Counted from the first letter of the stretch, positions 8,082 to 17,330 are shown. The stretch: DNA of 60,742 nt from Collinsella aerofaciens (GCF_015557435.1 NZ_JADNOH010000101.1:1-60742); one strand, 5' to 3'. Numbers and translations are program-made. Notes: generated by a model not told the origin, from the sequence alone.

Positions 8082-8975
8082 GTGCCCGTGGACAACATAC
8101 GAGAGGAGTTTGGCGGCGAGCCCGTCGCGGCATTCTCGATGTCGCATCCGGCTGTGCCGGCACTCTATATAGTGCTGACGCTGGGGCTCACTATGTTCTC
8201 GATGCAGCCGGCGCTGATTGCGCTGTCACTTGCGGGCGGGCTGGCGTATGGATTTGCGACGCGTGGGGCTGCCCGCACGCTGGGCGCACTCCGCTGGCAG
8301 CTGCCGGTGATTTTGATCGTTGCGGTGCTCAATCCGCTGTTTAGCGCCTCGGGCTCGACGGAGCTGTTCCGTATTGGCATGCGCGCGGTGTATCTAGAGA
8401 GCATGGTTTACGGCCTGTGCATGGGCGGGCTGTTTGTGGCGAGCGTGCTGTGGTTTGAGGCCGCGGCGTCGATGCTCGAATACGACAAGGTGCTCGCGCT
8501 GCTGGGTAATGCCGCACCGGTGATTGCGCTCATGATCTCGATGTGCATGAGGCTTATCCCGCAGTTTTTGCGCCGCGGTCGTACGGTGCTGGCGGTGCAG
8601 GATGCGATTGATGTGCCGGGCCGCGCGCCGGCCGACCCCGTGCGCTCGCACCTGCGGGCGTCGAGCGTATTGATGGGCTGGGGCATGGAAGATTCGCTGG
8701 AGCGCGCGGACGCGATGCGCTCGCGCGGGTGGGGCGCCGCGACGCGTCGTACGACGTATGCGCGGTATCGACTGGGGCGCAGCGACGTTGCCGCGCTGGT
8801 TGGGCTTGCGCTGTTTGGCGTGGCCACGGTGGCAGTGGCGTGGACCGCAACGACGCAGTATTCGTTTTATCCGCAGCTCTCGGTGCCGGCGCCGTGGCCG
8901 GGCTATGTCGTGTACGCTGCCTGGATGGTGCTGCCTTGTGCGTTGCACGCGATTGACGAGAAGAGGTTTGGCTGA
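8082..8975 (+). CDS. ecfT: ECF transporter transmembrane protein EcfT
   Basis: This membrane scaffold of an energy-coupling factor importer links S components to the ATPases. Several hydrophobic segments are evident: YIVLTLGLTMFS, ALIALSLAGGLAYGF, LPVILIVAVLNPLF, GLCMGGLFVASVLWF and VAALVGLALFGVATVAVAW. The cytoplasmic coupling region contains the family's Ala-Arg-Gly type signatures, here SLERADAMRSRGWG and RLIPQFLRRGRTVLAVQDA. It overlaps the start of the fused EcfA gene by one base (TGATG), so the two are translationally coupled. The start is uncertain: GTG 8082, GTG 8088 and ATG 8139 are all possible, and upstream codons to 7917 look non-coding. Its cargo is unknown; the S component at 16330-17028 is one candidate partner. 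Confidence 0.9.
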   Translation: MPVDNIREEFGGEPVAAFSMSHPAVPALYIVLTLGLTMFSMQPALIALSLAGGLAYGFATRGAARTLGALRWQLPVILIVAVLNPLFSASGSTELFRIGMRAVYLESMVYGLCMGGLFVASVLWFEAAASMLEYDKVLALLGNAAPVIALMISMCMRLIPQFLRRGRTVLAVQDAIDVPGRAPADPVRSHLRASSVLMGWGMEDSLERADAMRSRGWGAATRRTTYARYRLGRSDVAALVGLALFGVATVAVAWTATTQYSFYPQLSVPAPWPGYVVYAAWMVLPCALHAIDEKRFG

Positions 8976-10618
8976 TGGCTCGGTTTGATAGGAGCTCGTC
9001 GGCGGGTGTGGCATATGGCTCGGCCGCGCCGGCGATTGAGGTGCGAGGCCTTAGTTTTGCCTATCCCGGGGCCGAGGCACCGGTACTCGACGGGCTTGAT
9101 TGGCGTGTTTCCCAAGGTGCGTTTGCACTGCTTGTTGGCGGTACCGGTTCGGGCAAGTCGACGCTGCTGTCGCTGCTCAAGCCCGAGATCGCGCCGGCGG
9201 GTACGCGCTCCGGCGAGCTGCGCGTGCTGGGCGAGCCCGTCGCCGACATGGATGTGCGGGCATCGGCGGAGCGCGTGGGTTATGTGTTCCAGGATCCCGA
9301 GAACCAGATCGTGTGCGAAACCGTGTGGCACGAGATGGCGTTTGGCCTAGAGAATCTGGGCGTGTCGCGCGACGAGATGCGCCGCCGTGTTGCCGAGACC
9401 AGCTATTTCTTTGGTCTGGAGGACTGGCTTCATCGTGATACCGATACGCTTTCGGGTGGCCGCAAGCAGCTGCTGTCGCTTGCCGCCGTCCTGGCACTGC
9501 GTCCGCGTGTGCTGCTACTCGACGAGCCCACGTCTCAGCTCGATCCCGTTGCCGAGAAGAATTTTCTGCACGCGCTGTTTCGCGTGAATCGCGAGCTGGG
9601 CTGCACGGTTGTTGTGGCGACGCATCAGCCGCGGCCGATGCTCGAGTATGCGACGTGTGCGTACCGGATTGAGGGCGGCCGCGTGCGCGAGGTGGCCGAC
9701 ATTGCCTCCTTGGGGCATCGCGAAGAGCTGTTTTCTGGTGAGGTGCCAGGGTGGGGTGGCTCGCGGCGTGCAAAAAACGGAATTTTCAGCAACGCCGGTG
9801 GCCAGCAGAGCTCTTTGGGACCGCGCGCGGCCGCTCCGAGTGCGAATAAAGGACTGAAATCGGGCAAATCGGTTGAATTTGAGGTGCAAATCCTGCCGCA
9901 AAACGACTCGGGGGCGCCATCGCGCGCCGGCGGATGCCGAATATTCCCAAAAATGCACGCCGGGTCAGCTACCACCCTGGCAGGGGGCTGGTTTCGCTAC
10001 GACCGCGTGTCCGGTTGGGTGCTGCGCGGACTCGATGCGGAGTTCTCGGCTGGCGCGGTGCATGCGGTTGTTGGCGGTAACGGCTGCGGCAAGTCGACAA
10101 TGCTTTCGGTGCTGGCGAAGACCGCCAAGCTGCAGCGCGGCCGCATGATGCGCGGAGCGGCCTCGGCGGCGCTGCTGCCTCAGAATCCCAAAGCATTGCT
10201 GGTTGCCGAGACGGTGCGCGACGAGCTGATGGAATGGGCTTCGACCTGCGGGTACGGCGAGGATATAGCGCGGGAGCGCGCGGTGAGTCTGGGGCTCGCA
10301 GGCTTAGGGGAACGCCACCCCTATGACCTTTCGGGCGGACAGCGCCAACTGCTTGCGTTAGCAAAGCTACTGCTAATCGGCCCCGAACTGCTATTGCTCG
10401 ATGAGCCCACCAAGGGTCTGGACCTGGCCAGCCGCCGCATCATCGCCCGCGCCCTGCGCGACCATGCGCGGGCTGGCGGCACCGTCATCATGGCAACGCA
10501 CGACCTGGATTTTGCCGAGCAGGTAGCCGACGACATCGCCATGATGTTTGACGGCGAGATTGCCTGTATGGAGCCGCCCGCCGACTTTTTTGCCGACAAC
10601 GTGTTTTATAGGGCGTGA
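8975..10618 (+). CDS. Fused ECF transporter double ATPase (EcfA1-EcfA2)
   Basis: This 547-residue protein carries two complete ABC ATPase domains. Domain 1 (about residues 15-255) has Walker A GGTGSGKST, signature LSGGRKQ and Walker B LLLDEPTSQLD. Domain 2 (about 335-547) has Walker A GGNGCGKST, signature LSGGQRQ and Walker B LLLDEPTKGLD. It powers uptake through the EcfT encoded immediately upstream. Fusing both ATPases in one chain is known for some ECF systems. The linker, about residues 263-330, looks unlike ABC sequence: it is low in hydrophobic order and rich in Gly, Ser, Ala and Lys. It coincides with an inverted-repeat element at 9764-9963, so it seems to be the translation of an inserted repeat kept in frame. 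Confidence 0.93.
   Translation: MARFDRSSSAGVAYGSAAPAIEVRGLSFAYPGAEAPVLDGLDWRVSQGAFALLVGGTGSGKSTLLSLLKPEIAPAGTRSGELRVLGEPVADMDVRASAERVGYVFQDPENQIVCETVWHEMAFGLENLGVSRDEMRRRVAETSYFFGLEDWLHRDTDTLSGGRKQLLSLAAVLALRPRVLLLDEPTSQLDPVAEKNFLHALFRVNRELGCTVVVATHQPRPMLEYATCAYRIEGGRVREVADIASLGHREELFSGEVPGWGGSRRAKNGIFSNAGGQQSSLGPRAAAPSANKGLKSGKSVEFEVQILPQNDSGAPSRAGGCRIFPKMHAGSATTLAGGWFRYDRVSGWVLRGLDAEFSAGAVHAVVGGNGCGKSTMLSVLAKTAKLQRGRMMRGAASAALLPQNPKALLVAETVRDELMEWASTCGYGEDIARERAVSLGLAGLGERHPYDLSGGQRQLLALAKLLLIGPELLLLDEPTKGLDLASRRIIARALRDHARAGGTVIMATHDLDFAEQVADDIAMMFDGEIACMEPPADFFADNVFYRA
9764..9963. repeat. Inverted-repeat element inside the fused ecfA gene
   Basis: Imperfect 30-base arms begin and end with CGGCGTGCA/TGCACGCCG (9764 onward and ending 9963); roughly 21 of 29 positions pair. 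At 200 bp its length matches the other palindromic elements of the window. It maps exactly on the linker between the two ATPase domains and keeps the reading frame open. Confidence 0.6.
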
Positions 10619-10643
10619 TGGGGTTCGTGGGGCGAGATCGGGC

Positions 10644-11426
10644 TTACTGTTTGAGCGCCGTGTACTGCTGAAGGAGCGCCATAAGCCCAACACGGCTATT
10701 GACCCGCGTTTTTCGAAAGATGTTCTCCAGATGCTTTTTAACGGTGCCAGTGCTGATGGAGAGCTCTTCGGCGATGGCCGCGTTGTCCATGCCCGATAAC
10801 ACGCAACGACACACATCGATTTCGCGCGCTGAGACATCGTAGTCGTGAGCAAATACGATTTCAGACGAACTGCGGTCGGCGCGTACACGCCATTTGGATA
10901 GGCGATTGGTAAGGTGGGGCTCGACCAGCTCCAGAATCTGGACTTCGCGGTCGGTGAAGTCGCCTTCCTCTTTTTTGCGATTGAGATTGAGCGATCCCAA
11001 AAAGCCCTCATCGTTAAAGAAACTCACGTTGACGACATGACGGCCGCCAAGGTAGTCCTTCATATAGCTACTCTCGATATCGCCGGGGCTGAGCTGGTCG
11101 GATTCGCGCAGCACCGTCGAGCGCGTGAGGTTGCGATGCGCGACGATCATATCCTGTTGCCAGTACTCTTCGGTGTAGCGCTCGAGCATCCCGGCGGGGA
11201 CGTCGATGCCGAGCGGGTCGAGAAAGACGCGCGTCTTCCATTCCTGCGGGGTGGAAACGAGGTCTTTGGAAAGATCGCTCAGGAAAAACGCTGCCGACTC
11301 GTAGGGGATAAGAAAACGCAACTTCTTGAGGATGGTCGACCGGAATTCTCGGTCGTTGTCGATGGAATTAATCGAAAGCACAAGATCGTTTAAGCAGAGC
11401 CACTCGGAATCGGACAGAAAGCTCAA
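10644..11426 (-). CDS. LuxR-family transcriptional regulator
   Basis: This 260-residue protein has a C-terminal LuxR/GerE helix-turn-helix (about residues 190-250: VSAREIDVCRCVLSGMDNAA, then IAEELSISTGTVKKHLENIF). The N-terminal region, about 180 residues, is GAF-like in its predicted make-up (FLIPYESAAFFLSD) and probably senses a ligand; this is an inference. The regulator is divergent from the MFS-amidohydrolase-MFS cluster that begins at 11627, across a roughly 200-bp gap. That arrangement, common in Coriobacteriia, suggests it controls that cluster. It is convergent with ecfA, with only 25 bases between the genes and no obvious terminator. No phosphoacceptor receiver domain is present, so it is not a classical response regulator. 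Confidence 0.85.
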   Translation of the reverse strand: MSFLSDSEWLCLNDLVLSINSIDNDREFRSTILKKLRFLIPYESAAFFLSDLSKDLVSTPQEWKTRVFLDPLGIDVPAGMLERYTEEYWQQDMIVAHRNLTRSTVLRESDQLSPGDIESSYMKDYLGGRHVVNVSFFNDEGFLGSLNLNRKKEEGDFTDREVQILELVEPHLTNRLSKWRVRADRSSSEIVFAHDYDVSAREIDVCRCVLSGMDNAAIAEELSISTGTVKKHLENIFRKTRVNSRVGLMALLQQYTALKQ

Positions 11427-11626
11427 GATGACCTCCGATGAAATTGCGTAGGGTTTAAGCTGGCGTTTTAGCTATTTAGCGTAGTGATACTACTCCTTTT
11501 TTCGCATGATGATAAGCCGGATGCCGAATGGTTTCGGTGAAGGGTCAATCGCAAAATGTGGGCACCGAAGAGCCAGGGCCCGGCTCTCCAAGCTGTCTGA
11601 ATACTCGACTAACCAAAGGAGTCATC

Positions 11627-12838
11627 ATGGAAGAGAAGCTTCCTTCATGGCGCTGGGCGATCGTTTCGGTCGTTTGCTTGCTGTGCTTTATGGCTAACTA
11701 CATGCAGTACCAGGTCTCGGCGCTCGCCGTCGAGGTCATGCCGATGCTCAACATCGATACCGTCGGCTTCTCGATGCTGTTCCTCGTCCCCATGCTTACT
11801 GCTGTCTTCTTCTCGATTCCGCTGGGCGCCCTCGGTGACCGCATCGGTTCCAAGAAGGTCGTTGCGGTCTGCACCGCAATTTCGGTTGCCGGCGGCTTCC
11901 TCCGCTGCTTTACGCTCGACTCGTTCACGATGCAGATGGTGTCGATGTTCCTGATCGGCATGGGCATCTCGGCGCTCAACGCCAACCTCATCAAGGTGCT
12001 CGGCACGTGGTTCCGCGAGCAGACCGGCTTTGCCATGGGCTTGTTCTACGCCGCTTCGTGCGTCGCCATCGTCGTCGCCCAGATCTGTGCCGGCATGTTC
12101 GGCAGCGTTTTCAACTCCTACATGGTTGCCGCTGTCGCCATGACCATCTCCTGGGTCCTTTGGATCGTACTCGACCGTGACGTGCCCGAGGGTCAGCCGC
12201 TTCCCGAGCCCGAGCCAGTGCTCGACTACCTCAAGGTCGCCATCAAGAGCCACGGCGTGTGGCTGATCTCCATCGGCGTTGGCTTTGGCCTCGCCTCCAC
12301 CACTGCCTATGCCGGCTTCCTGCCCCAGGCGCTCCAGCTCGGCAAGGGCATCGATGCCGCTACCGCCGGCTTCATGGCCGCCATCGTCACCGTCGGCAGC
12401 TTCTTCGGCTGCATCGTGGGACCTGCTTTCTGCGACAAGCTTGGCAAGTTCAAGGGCTTCCTCATCGTCACCACGCTCATCGGCGCTGTCTCGATGTTCG
12501 TGACGTGGTACACCCCCGTCGGCTTCCTGCTGTGGGCGATCCTGGTCACCAACGGCTTCTTCACCGCCATCAACGGTCCGATCATGCAGTCCATGCCGGT
12601 TCTGCTCCCCGAGATCGGCGACACGTACGCCGGTTCCGCTGGCGGCATCGTTGGCACCATCTCCCTGCTCATGAGCTACTTCCTGCCCATCGGCATCTCC
12701 GCTGTCGCCGGCGCCGACTACACCATGAACATGGGCCTCGAGAGCCTCTGCTTCCTGCTTTCCGTGGTGCCGGTCTTCTTCCTGCCCGAGCTCGGCCGCA
12801 AGGCTATGCAGGCTGCCGCCGCTAAGGACGGCGAGTAA
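11627..12838 (+). CDS. Major facilitator superfamily transporter 1
   Basis: This 403-residue membrane protein has twelve likely transmembrane segments and MFS signatures, including the loop-2/3 motif GALGDRIGSKKVVAVC and a duplicated six-helix plan. The start is the ATG at 11627, preceded by AAAGGAG five bases upstream; upstream codons in the longer frame look non-coding. The amidohydrolase begins two bases after the stop and a second MFS gene follows, so the three form one transcription unit. The substrate is unknown. The paired hydrolase suggests uptake of an amide- or ester-like compound, or export of its product. Sequence resemblance to the second MFS (shared N-terminal FxANYxQYQVSxL pattern) indicates gene duplication within the cluster. 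Confidence 0.9.
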   Translation: MEEKLPSWRWAIVSVVCLLCFMANYMQYQVSALAVEVMPMLNIDTVGFSMLFLVPMLTAVFFSIPLGALGDRIGSKKVVAVCTAISVAGGFLRCFTLDSFTMQMVSMFLIGMGISALNANLIKVLGTWFREQTGFAMGLFYAASCVAIVVAQICAGMFGSVFNSYMVAAVAMTISWVLWIVLDRDVPEGQPLPEPEPVLDYLKVAIKSHGVWLISIGVGFGLASTTAYAGFLPQALQLGKGIDAATAGFMAAIVTVGSFFGCIVGPAFCDKLGKFKGFLIVTTLIGAVSMFVTWYTPVGFLLWAILVTNGFFTAINGPIMQSMPVLLPEIGDTYAGSAGGIVGTISLLMSYFLPIGISAVAGADYTMNMGLESLCFLLSVVPVFFLPELGRKAMQAAAAKDGE

Positions 12839-12840
12839 TC

Positions 12841-14487
12841 ATGGAGGCGGTGGTTCCTGCCGACATCGTCATTAAGACGACGGCGCTGTTTACGGCCGAG
12901 GAGCTTGAGCCCCATGCGGGATGCGTCGCGGTTCGCGGCAACGAGATCGTCGCCGTGGGCGCACCCGACAAGGTGCAGCCGTTTGTCGGTCCCGATACCG
13001 AGGTGATCGATGCGGGCAACAAGCTGGTCATGCCCGGATTCAACGATTCGCACATGCACTTTGCGCTCGGCTCCATCCAGAAAGACGAGGACTTCTGCTG
13101 CGATTTGATGTTCTTGCCGAGCGAGCAGGCCTGCGTCGATGCCGTGGCGAAGTTTGCCGCCGAGCACCCCGACAACCCGTGGATCTACGGCCAGGGCTGG
13201 TATTCGCCCGCATGGGAGGATCCGACTGATCCCGACTGCCGTAGCCTCGATGCACTCGACATCGATCGCCCGATTGTGCTTTCGGACTTTTCGATGCACG
13301 TGGTTTGGTGCAATACCGCCGCGCTCAAAGCGGTCGGCATCGACCGTAACACCCCGACGCCCGAGGGCGGCCTCATCCGCCACTTTGACAACGGCGAGCC
13401 CAACGGTTTTCTGTCCGAGCCCCAGGCGACGAACATTCTGCTCGATGTGGTGCTCAACAAGCCGGACCTCGATGCTTCGCTGCTCAAGTCGATGCGCAAG
13501 TTTAACAGGCTCGGCATCACTTCGATCGGCGACATGCATCCCCTGGGCGTGACTACGCCCGGCGTGTACGACATTTACGACCGACTGGCAAACGAGGACC
13601 TCAGCACGCTGCGCATTAGCTATTACTCTGCGCTCGATGCTCCCATGGCGGAGTCGCAGGCTCTGAGGGCGCGCCATCATGGCGAGCGCGTGCGCATGGC
13701 GGGCCTTAAGTACATCCTGGACGGCTGCCCCGAGGCCTATACGGCATACATGCACGAGCCGTATCTCAACGCCCCCATGGGCAAGGGCTTCCGCGGCGAG
13801 CCGGCGTGCAACCAAGAGACGCTCGACCGCATGGTGCTCGAGGCCGATAAGAGCGGCTTTGACGTTCGCATCCATGCCATTGGCGATGCCTCGGCCACGA
13901 TGATCATCGATGCCGTCGAGCGCGCCGAGGAGGCGTGCGGCGACAAGGGGACGCGTTTTGCCATCGAGCACACCGACAACCTGCAGTTTGAGGACATTGC
14001 GCGTATGAAGCGCCTGGGCATCAACGCCGCGATTCAGCCGCAGCATCCCATTGGAGGCCTTGGGCAGGGCGTGTACGAGGGCTCGCTCGGCGAAGAGCGC
14101 ATGAGCCACATGTGGCGCTATAGGGAAGAGGCCGATGGCGGAATCCACTTAGGGCTTGGTACTGACTGGCCTGCGGTGATGTCAATCGATCCTATCGATA
14201 CCGTGTATGCTGCGGTGACGCGTAGCGAGTTTGACGGGCACCCGGCGGAGGGATACTTCCGCGAGAATGCCCTGACGCTCGGCGAGACGCTGCAAGCGCA
14301 CACGCTCGGCTCAGCATATGTCGAGGGCTTTGAGCGCCGTTTGGGCAGCCTTGCCGCCGGCAAGCTTGCCGATATCGTCATCCTGTCGGGCAATCCGTTT
14401 GAAATGAACCCGATGGCGCTTCGCGATCTCGAAGTCGAGACGACGATCTTTAACGGACGCGTCGTCTATCGCAAGGATGAAGCATAG
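12841..14487 (+). CDS. Amidohydrolase (amidohydrolase-3 / YtcJ-like family)
   Basis: This 548-residue metal-dependent hydrolase of the amidohydrolase-3 branch has the expected elements: a small N-terminal beta-sandwich, MPGFNDSHMHFALGS (metal-binding HxH near residue 72), a long insertion typical of YtcJ-type enzymes, VRIHAIGDASA near residue 347, FAIEHTDNL near 377, and LGTDWPAVMSIDP, whose aspartate is catalytic, near residue 440. The C-terminal ADIVILSGNPFE closes the sandwich. It has no signal peptide and is likely cytoplasmic. It is sandwiched between two related MFS genes and starts two bases after the first, implying that its substrate is imported by one of them. The substrate cannot be read from the sequence. 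Confidence 0.92.
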   Translation: MEAVVPADIVIKTTALFTAEELEPHAGCVAVRGNEIVAVGAPDKVQPFVGPDTEVIDAGNKLVMPGFNDSHMHFALGSIQKDEDFCCDLMFLPSEQACVDAVAKFAAEHPDNPWIYGQGWYSPAWEDPTDPDCRSLDALDIDRPIVLSDFSMHVVWCNTAALKAVGIDRNTPTPEGGLIRHFDNGEPNGFLSEPQATNILLDVVLNKPDLDASLLKSMRKFNRLGITSIGDMHPLGVTTPGVYDIYDRLANEDLSTLRISYYSALDAPMAESQALRARHHGERVRMAGLKYILDGCPEAYTAYMHEPYLNAPMGKGFRGEPACNQETLDRMVLEADKSGFDVRIHAIGDASATMIIDAVERAEEACGDKGTRFAIEHTDNLQFEDIARMKRLGINAAIQPQHPIGGLGQGVYEGSLGEERMSHMWRYREEADGGIHLGLGTDWPAVMSIDPIDTVYAAVTRSEFDGHPAEGYFRENALTLGETLQAHTLGSAYVEGFERRLGSLAAGKLADIVILSGNPFEMNPMALRDLEVETTIFNGRVVYRKDEA

Positions 14488-14495
14488 ATAGGGTG

Positions 14496-15692
14496 ATGAA
14501 CGTGAGCAAAGGGACGGTCGAAAAATATGCCCTGCTGTTTGTGGTGTGCGGCATCGTGTTTGCTGCGAACTACGCGCAGTATCAGGTGTCGGGATTGACA
14601 CATCTGGTTGTGTCGGACCTGCATCTGACCTCGGCCGAGTTTTCAGCCGTCCTGTTTGCCCCGTTTGTTCCTGCCGTTGTATTCGGCATGCCTGTCGGCG
14701 TTTGCGCCGATCGATATGGCGTGAAGGCGCTCGTATTCATCGCGTCGGCGATTTCTGCAATTGCAGCGGCTGCTCGCGCGGAGTGCGCATCGTTTGCGAC
14801 GCTGTTCACGGCGACCATGCTTCTGGGTGCGGCACCATGCGTCGTGAATGCCATCGTTCTAAAAGTGCTTGGTTCCGCTTTTGGCGGAGAAACCGATAGG
14901 GCCATGGGATGGTTCTACGCTGCGGGGTCGGGCGGAATCGCCTGCTCGCTTGCAACCTCTCCTCTCTTTGCAACGCCCGGACGAGCATATGCCCTTGCCG
15001 CGGTTTTGTTTGCCGTGTTTGGATTGCTGTGGCTGCTGGTTGCGCCGTCGGCAGATGTTCTGCAGGCTGCAGATGGCTTTGGCGTTCAGGGCGCGGAGCC
15101 TGCTGCATCGTCGGCAAGTGCGTTTGCGGCGGTAATCAAGATGCCGATAGTTTGGCTCGTGGCGATACTGCTTGGAGTTGCCCTTGCATCGGCTACGGCG
15201 TACTCGGGTTATCTTGTTTCAGCGCTTGAGGCTTCAACTGAACCCAAGGCTGCTGGACTTCTCGCCTCTTTCGTGACGCTTGGATCGATTGTCGGCAGCG
15301 TGGCTGGACCCTATGTGCGGGCGCAATTTGGCGATTATCGCGTGTTTATGGCCATCTCCGCAATGGCGGGAAGTGCCCTTATGTGGGCAGGAGAGGCTTT
15401 TGTCTCCCATCCTTCTGTGGGGCTGATGTTTGCGATCGGCGTTTCGAGCTCCGTCGCTGGTCCGGTCGTTCAGTCGCTGCCCTACATGCTGCCCGAGGTG
15501 CGCGAGGGACTTGCGGGAAGCGCCGGCGGCGTGGTGAGCACCGTTTCACTGGGACTTACGTTTTTGATTCCCGTGGCCCTCTCCTTCTGCATTGGCGAGA
15601 GCTACGAAACGCTGCTTTTTGGGTGCGCTGTTCTGTTTGGCGCGACGGCGCTGGTGTCGCCATTCCTGCCGTCTCCCGATTCACTTATGTAA
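14496..15692 (+). CDS. Major facilitator superfamily transporter 2
   Basis: This transporter of about 398 residues is paralogous to the one at 11627-12838. Both open with an ANYxQYQVSGL-type first helix and share MPVGVCADRYGVKALVFIA in loop 2/3 and LPEVREGLAGSAGGVVSTVS near helix 11. Twelve hydrophobic segments are visible. The start is taken as ATG 14496; an in-frame GTG directly before it is less likely, and the ribosome-binding site (GATAGGG) is weak, consistent with translation coupled to the amidohydrolase eight bases upstream. It probably moves the substrate or product of that enzyme. Codon use and GC content look slightly less biased than in MFS 1, but this is only an impression. Confidence 0.9.
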   Translation: MNVSKGTVEKYALLFVVCGIVFAANYAQYQVSGLTHLVVSDLHLTSAEFSAVLFAPFVPAVVFGMPVGVCADRYGVKALVFIASAISAIAAAARAECASFATLFTATMLLGAAPCVVNAIVLKVLGSAFGGETDRAMGWFYAAGSGGIACSLATSPLFATPGRAYALAAVLFAVFGLLWLLVAPSADVLQAADGFGVQGAEPAASSASAFAAVIKMPIVWLVAILLGVALASATAYSGYLVSALEASTEPKAAGLLASFVTLGSIVGSVAGPYVRAQFGDYRVFMAISAMAGSALMWAGEAFVSHPSVGLMFAIGVSSSVAGPVVQSLPYMLPEVREGLAGSAGGVVSTVSLGLTFLIPVALSFCIGESYETLLFGCAVLFGATALVSPFLPSPDSLM

Positions 15693-15746
15693 TATTCGCT
15701 TCCGCCCTTTGGGCCTGGCCGACAAGGGCAAAAGGAGTTGGTCTAC

Positions 15747-16208
15747 TTGACACTAAAAAAGAGTACCGCTGTGACCATTCTCAACGGCATCGTTAATCCT
15801 CTATTCATGTGTTCATTTCTGCCGATTGTTGAGGGAAAGCCTGGCTTAGATTTTCAGGGACTTACTGGTTTCTGGGGGCAGCTTATTCTGGCCATCGGTA
15901 TTGCACAGTTCGTGGGTTTTTTGCCGCTCTTTGGCAAAGCAATTGAGACGTGCGTTGAGTTTTTTGGTTTTGATCGGAACACTCCGGGCGCACGGATTTG
16001 CGGAACCGTTGTGGGCGCTACTCTGCTCTTCTGCATTATCGGGCTATTTGAAGTCGCGTTTCAGTCAGGCGTTGGCGTTATCGACGGTGTGCCGTTTTTC
16101 TCGCGCTGGGTTCGCCTCGTGGTGGGCGGATGGGCCTTTGTCGTTGTGGGCGGCTTGCTGTTTGATCCTTTTGTCGCGGCCATTGCCGCTAAAGTTACGG
16201 GCGAATAG
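15747..16208 (+). CDS. Small hypothetical membrane protein
   Basis: A protein of about 153 residues with four hydrophobic stretches (VTILNGIVNPLFMCSFLPIV, LILAIGIAQFVGFLPLF, GTVVGATLLFCIIGLFEVAF, LVVGGWAFVVVGGLLF). No family was recognised. A TTG start at 15747 is chosen because AAAGGAG lies nine bases upstream; a TTG at 15738 is too close to it. It follows the second MFS gene by 54 bases on the same strand and may belong to the same unit. A terminator follows at 16254-16285. Confidence 0.75.
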   Translation: MTLKKSTAVTILNGIVNPLFMCSFLPIVEGKPGLDFQGLTGFWGQLILAIGIAQFVGFLPLFGKAIETCVEFFGFDRNTPGARICGTVVGATLLFCIIGLFEVAFQSGVGVIDGVPFFSRWVRLVVGGWAFVVVGGLLFDPFVAAIAAKVTGE

Positions 16209-16253
16209 CGCCAAGACCGGTCGCGTGGCGAAAGCCTGATCGACTGGCAGCCA

Positions 16254-16285
16254 AGGTCGGCCGGGGGATTGGTCGGCCTCATTTT
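16254..16285 (+). terminator. Terminator after the 15747-16208 gene
   Basis: A nine-pair stem with two G-U pairs (AGGTCGGCC with GGTCGGCCT) and an eight-base loop is followed by CATTTT. Confidence 0.6.
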
Positions 16286-16329
16286 GCCCGTGCTACCATA
16301 AACGGACATTCGTTTGATGGGGGCTGCCG

Positions 16330-17028
16330 TTGTCACGCGTCTTGCAACATATGGAAATCCCGCTGCTGCTGGCGGTTCCTGCGGTGATGGCTGCGGCGTT
16401 GCTGGCGGGCGTTGAGCAGGCAGCGTTGGCCATGCTGGTTGTGGTGGCGCTGGTGCTTGCGCTGTTCTTTGCGGGTTACGAGGCTTCGCGCCCGGGCCTG
16501 CGCCAGATTATGCCCACGCTGGTGTTGGCGGCGTTGGCCGCGGCGGGGCGCATCTTGTTCGGTCCCATTCCCGACTTTAAACCCGTGAGTGCCATCGCCA
16601 TTATCGCGGGGGCGACGCTTGGCCGCCGCAATGGTTTTATGGTTGGCGCGCTGGCGGCGCTGACCAGCAATTTCTTTTTTGGACAGGGCATGTGGACGCC
16701 GTGGCAGATGTATGCCTGGGGGCTCGTGGGATACGTTGGCGGTGCGCTGGCGTATGCCGGCGCTTTTGATCGCGCCGATGGCACCGTGCGTATGCCGGCG
16801 CTGCTGACCTACGGCTTTGCTTCGGGTTTGCTGTACGGCGTTGTGATCAACGCCTACGACATTATCGGTTTTGTTCAACCGCTCACGTGGGCGGGTGCCA
16901 TGGCGCGTCTTGCCACCGCCGTACCGTTCGATATCACGCACGGCCTTGCGACCTGCGTGTTTTTGGTCGCCCTGTACAAGCCTTGGTGTCACCGCATCAA
17001 CCGAGTCGTCGTGAAGTACGGACTGTAG
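16330..17028 (+). CDS. ECF transporter substrate-binding (S) component
   Basis: This 232-residue integral membrane protein has about six hydrophobic segments. The central part, GRILFGPIPDFKPVSAIAII then GATLGRRNGFMVGALAALTSNFFFGQGMWTPWQMYAW, is characteristic of a group of ECF S components often annotated as energy-coupling factor substrate-specific membrane proteins. It begins at TTG 16330 after a weak GGGGGCTG ribosome-binding site. It is encoded alone, 6 kb from EcfT and EcfA, as expected for group II S components that share a common energising module. The substrate is not determinable from sequence; vitamins or their precursors are typical. Confidence 0.85.
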   Translation: MSRVLQHMEIPLLLAVPAVMAAALLAGVEQAALAMLVVVALVLALFFAGYEASRPGLRQIMPTLVLAALAAAGRILFGPIPDFKPVSAIAIIAGATLGRRNGFMVGALAALTSNFFFGQGMWTPWQMYAWGLVGYVGGALAYAGAFDRADGTVRMPALLTYGFASGLLYGVVINAYDIIGFVQPLTWAGAMARLATAVPFDITHGLATCVFLVALYKPWCHRINRVVVKYGL

Positions 17029-17070
17029 GGCTGGTTGCGCCGGGGCGGGAATCAATACTGCCGAAGTGCC

Positions 17071-17232
17071 ATTTTAAAACTATGCCGGTTTACGGGGCCA
17101 GATTGGCACAAGCAGACCATGCCGGCTATTTTTGAAATAGAGCAAGCCGTTTACCTGCGGTTTTATTATTTCGGAATTGCGTATGGTTGGGGGTTCGCGA
17201 TTCAGCCCCGTAAACCGGCATAGTTTTAAAAT
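17071..17232. repeat. MITE-like element, subfamily A copy 1
   Basis: A perfect 28-bp terminal inverted repeat (17071-17098 with 17205-17232) contains ACTATGCCGGTTTAC. The interior includes CTGCGGTTTT and TGGTTGGGGG segments shared with the three sister elements at 17331, 39848 and 40095. A second nested inverted repeat pairs 17122-17133 with 17228-17239. It has no open frame of its own. Confidence 0.85.
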
Positions 17233-17330
17233 AGCCGGCTGATACGACGGGCATCGTGGCCCTCGGAGAGCCAAATTGATCCGTTTTCTTTCGCCTCCAG
17301 ACGTTCCCAGGGAATCAGCTGAACCCGCCC

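Noticed and set aside
7889-8098. N-terminal extension of GlmU
   Set aside because: The GlmU family begins at MDATAIILAAGEG, and a good ribosome-binding site precedes that ATG. The upstream codons overlap the divergent promoter region.
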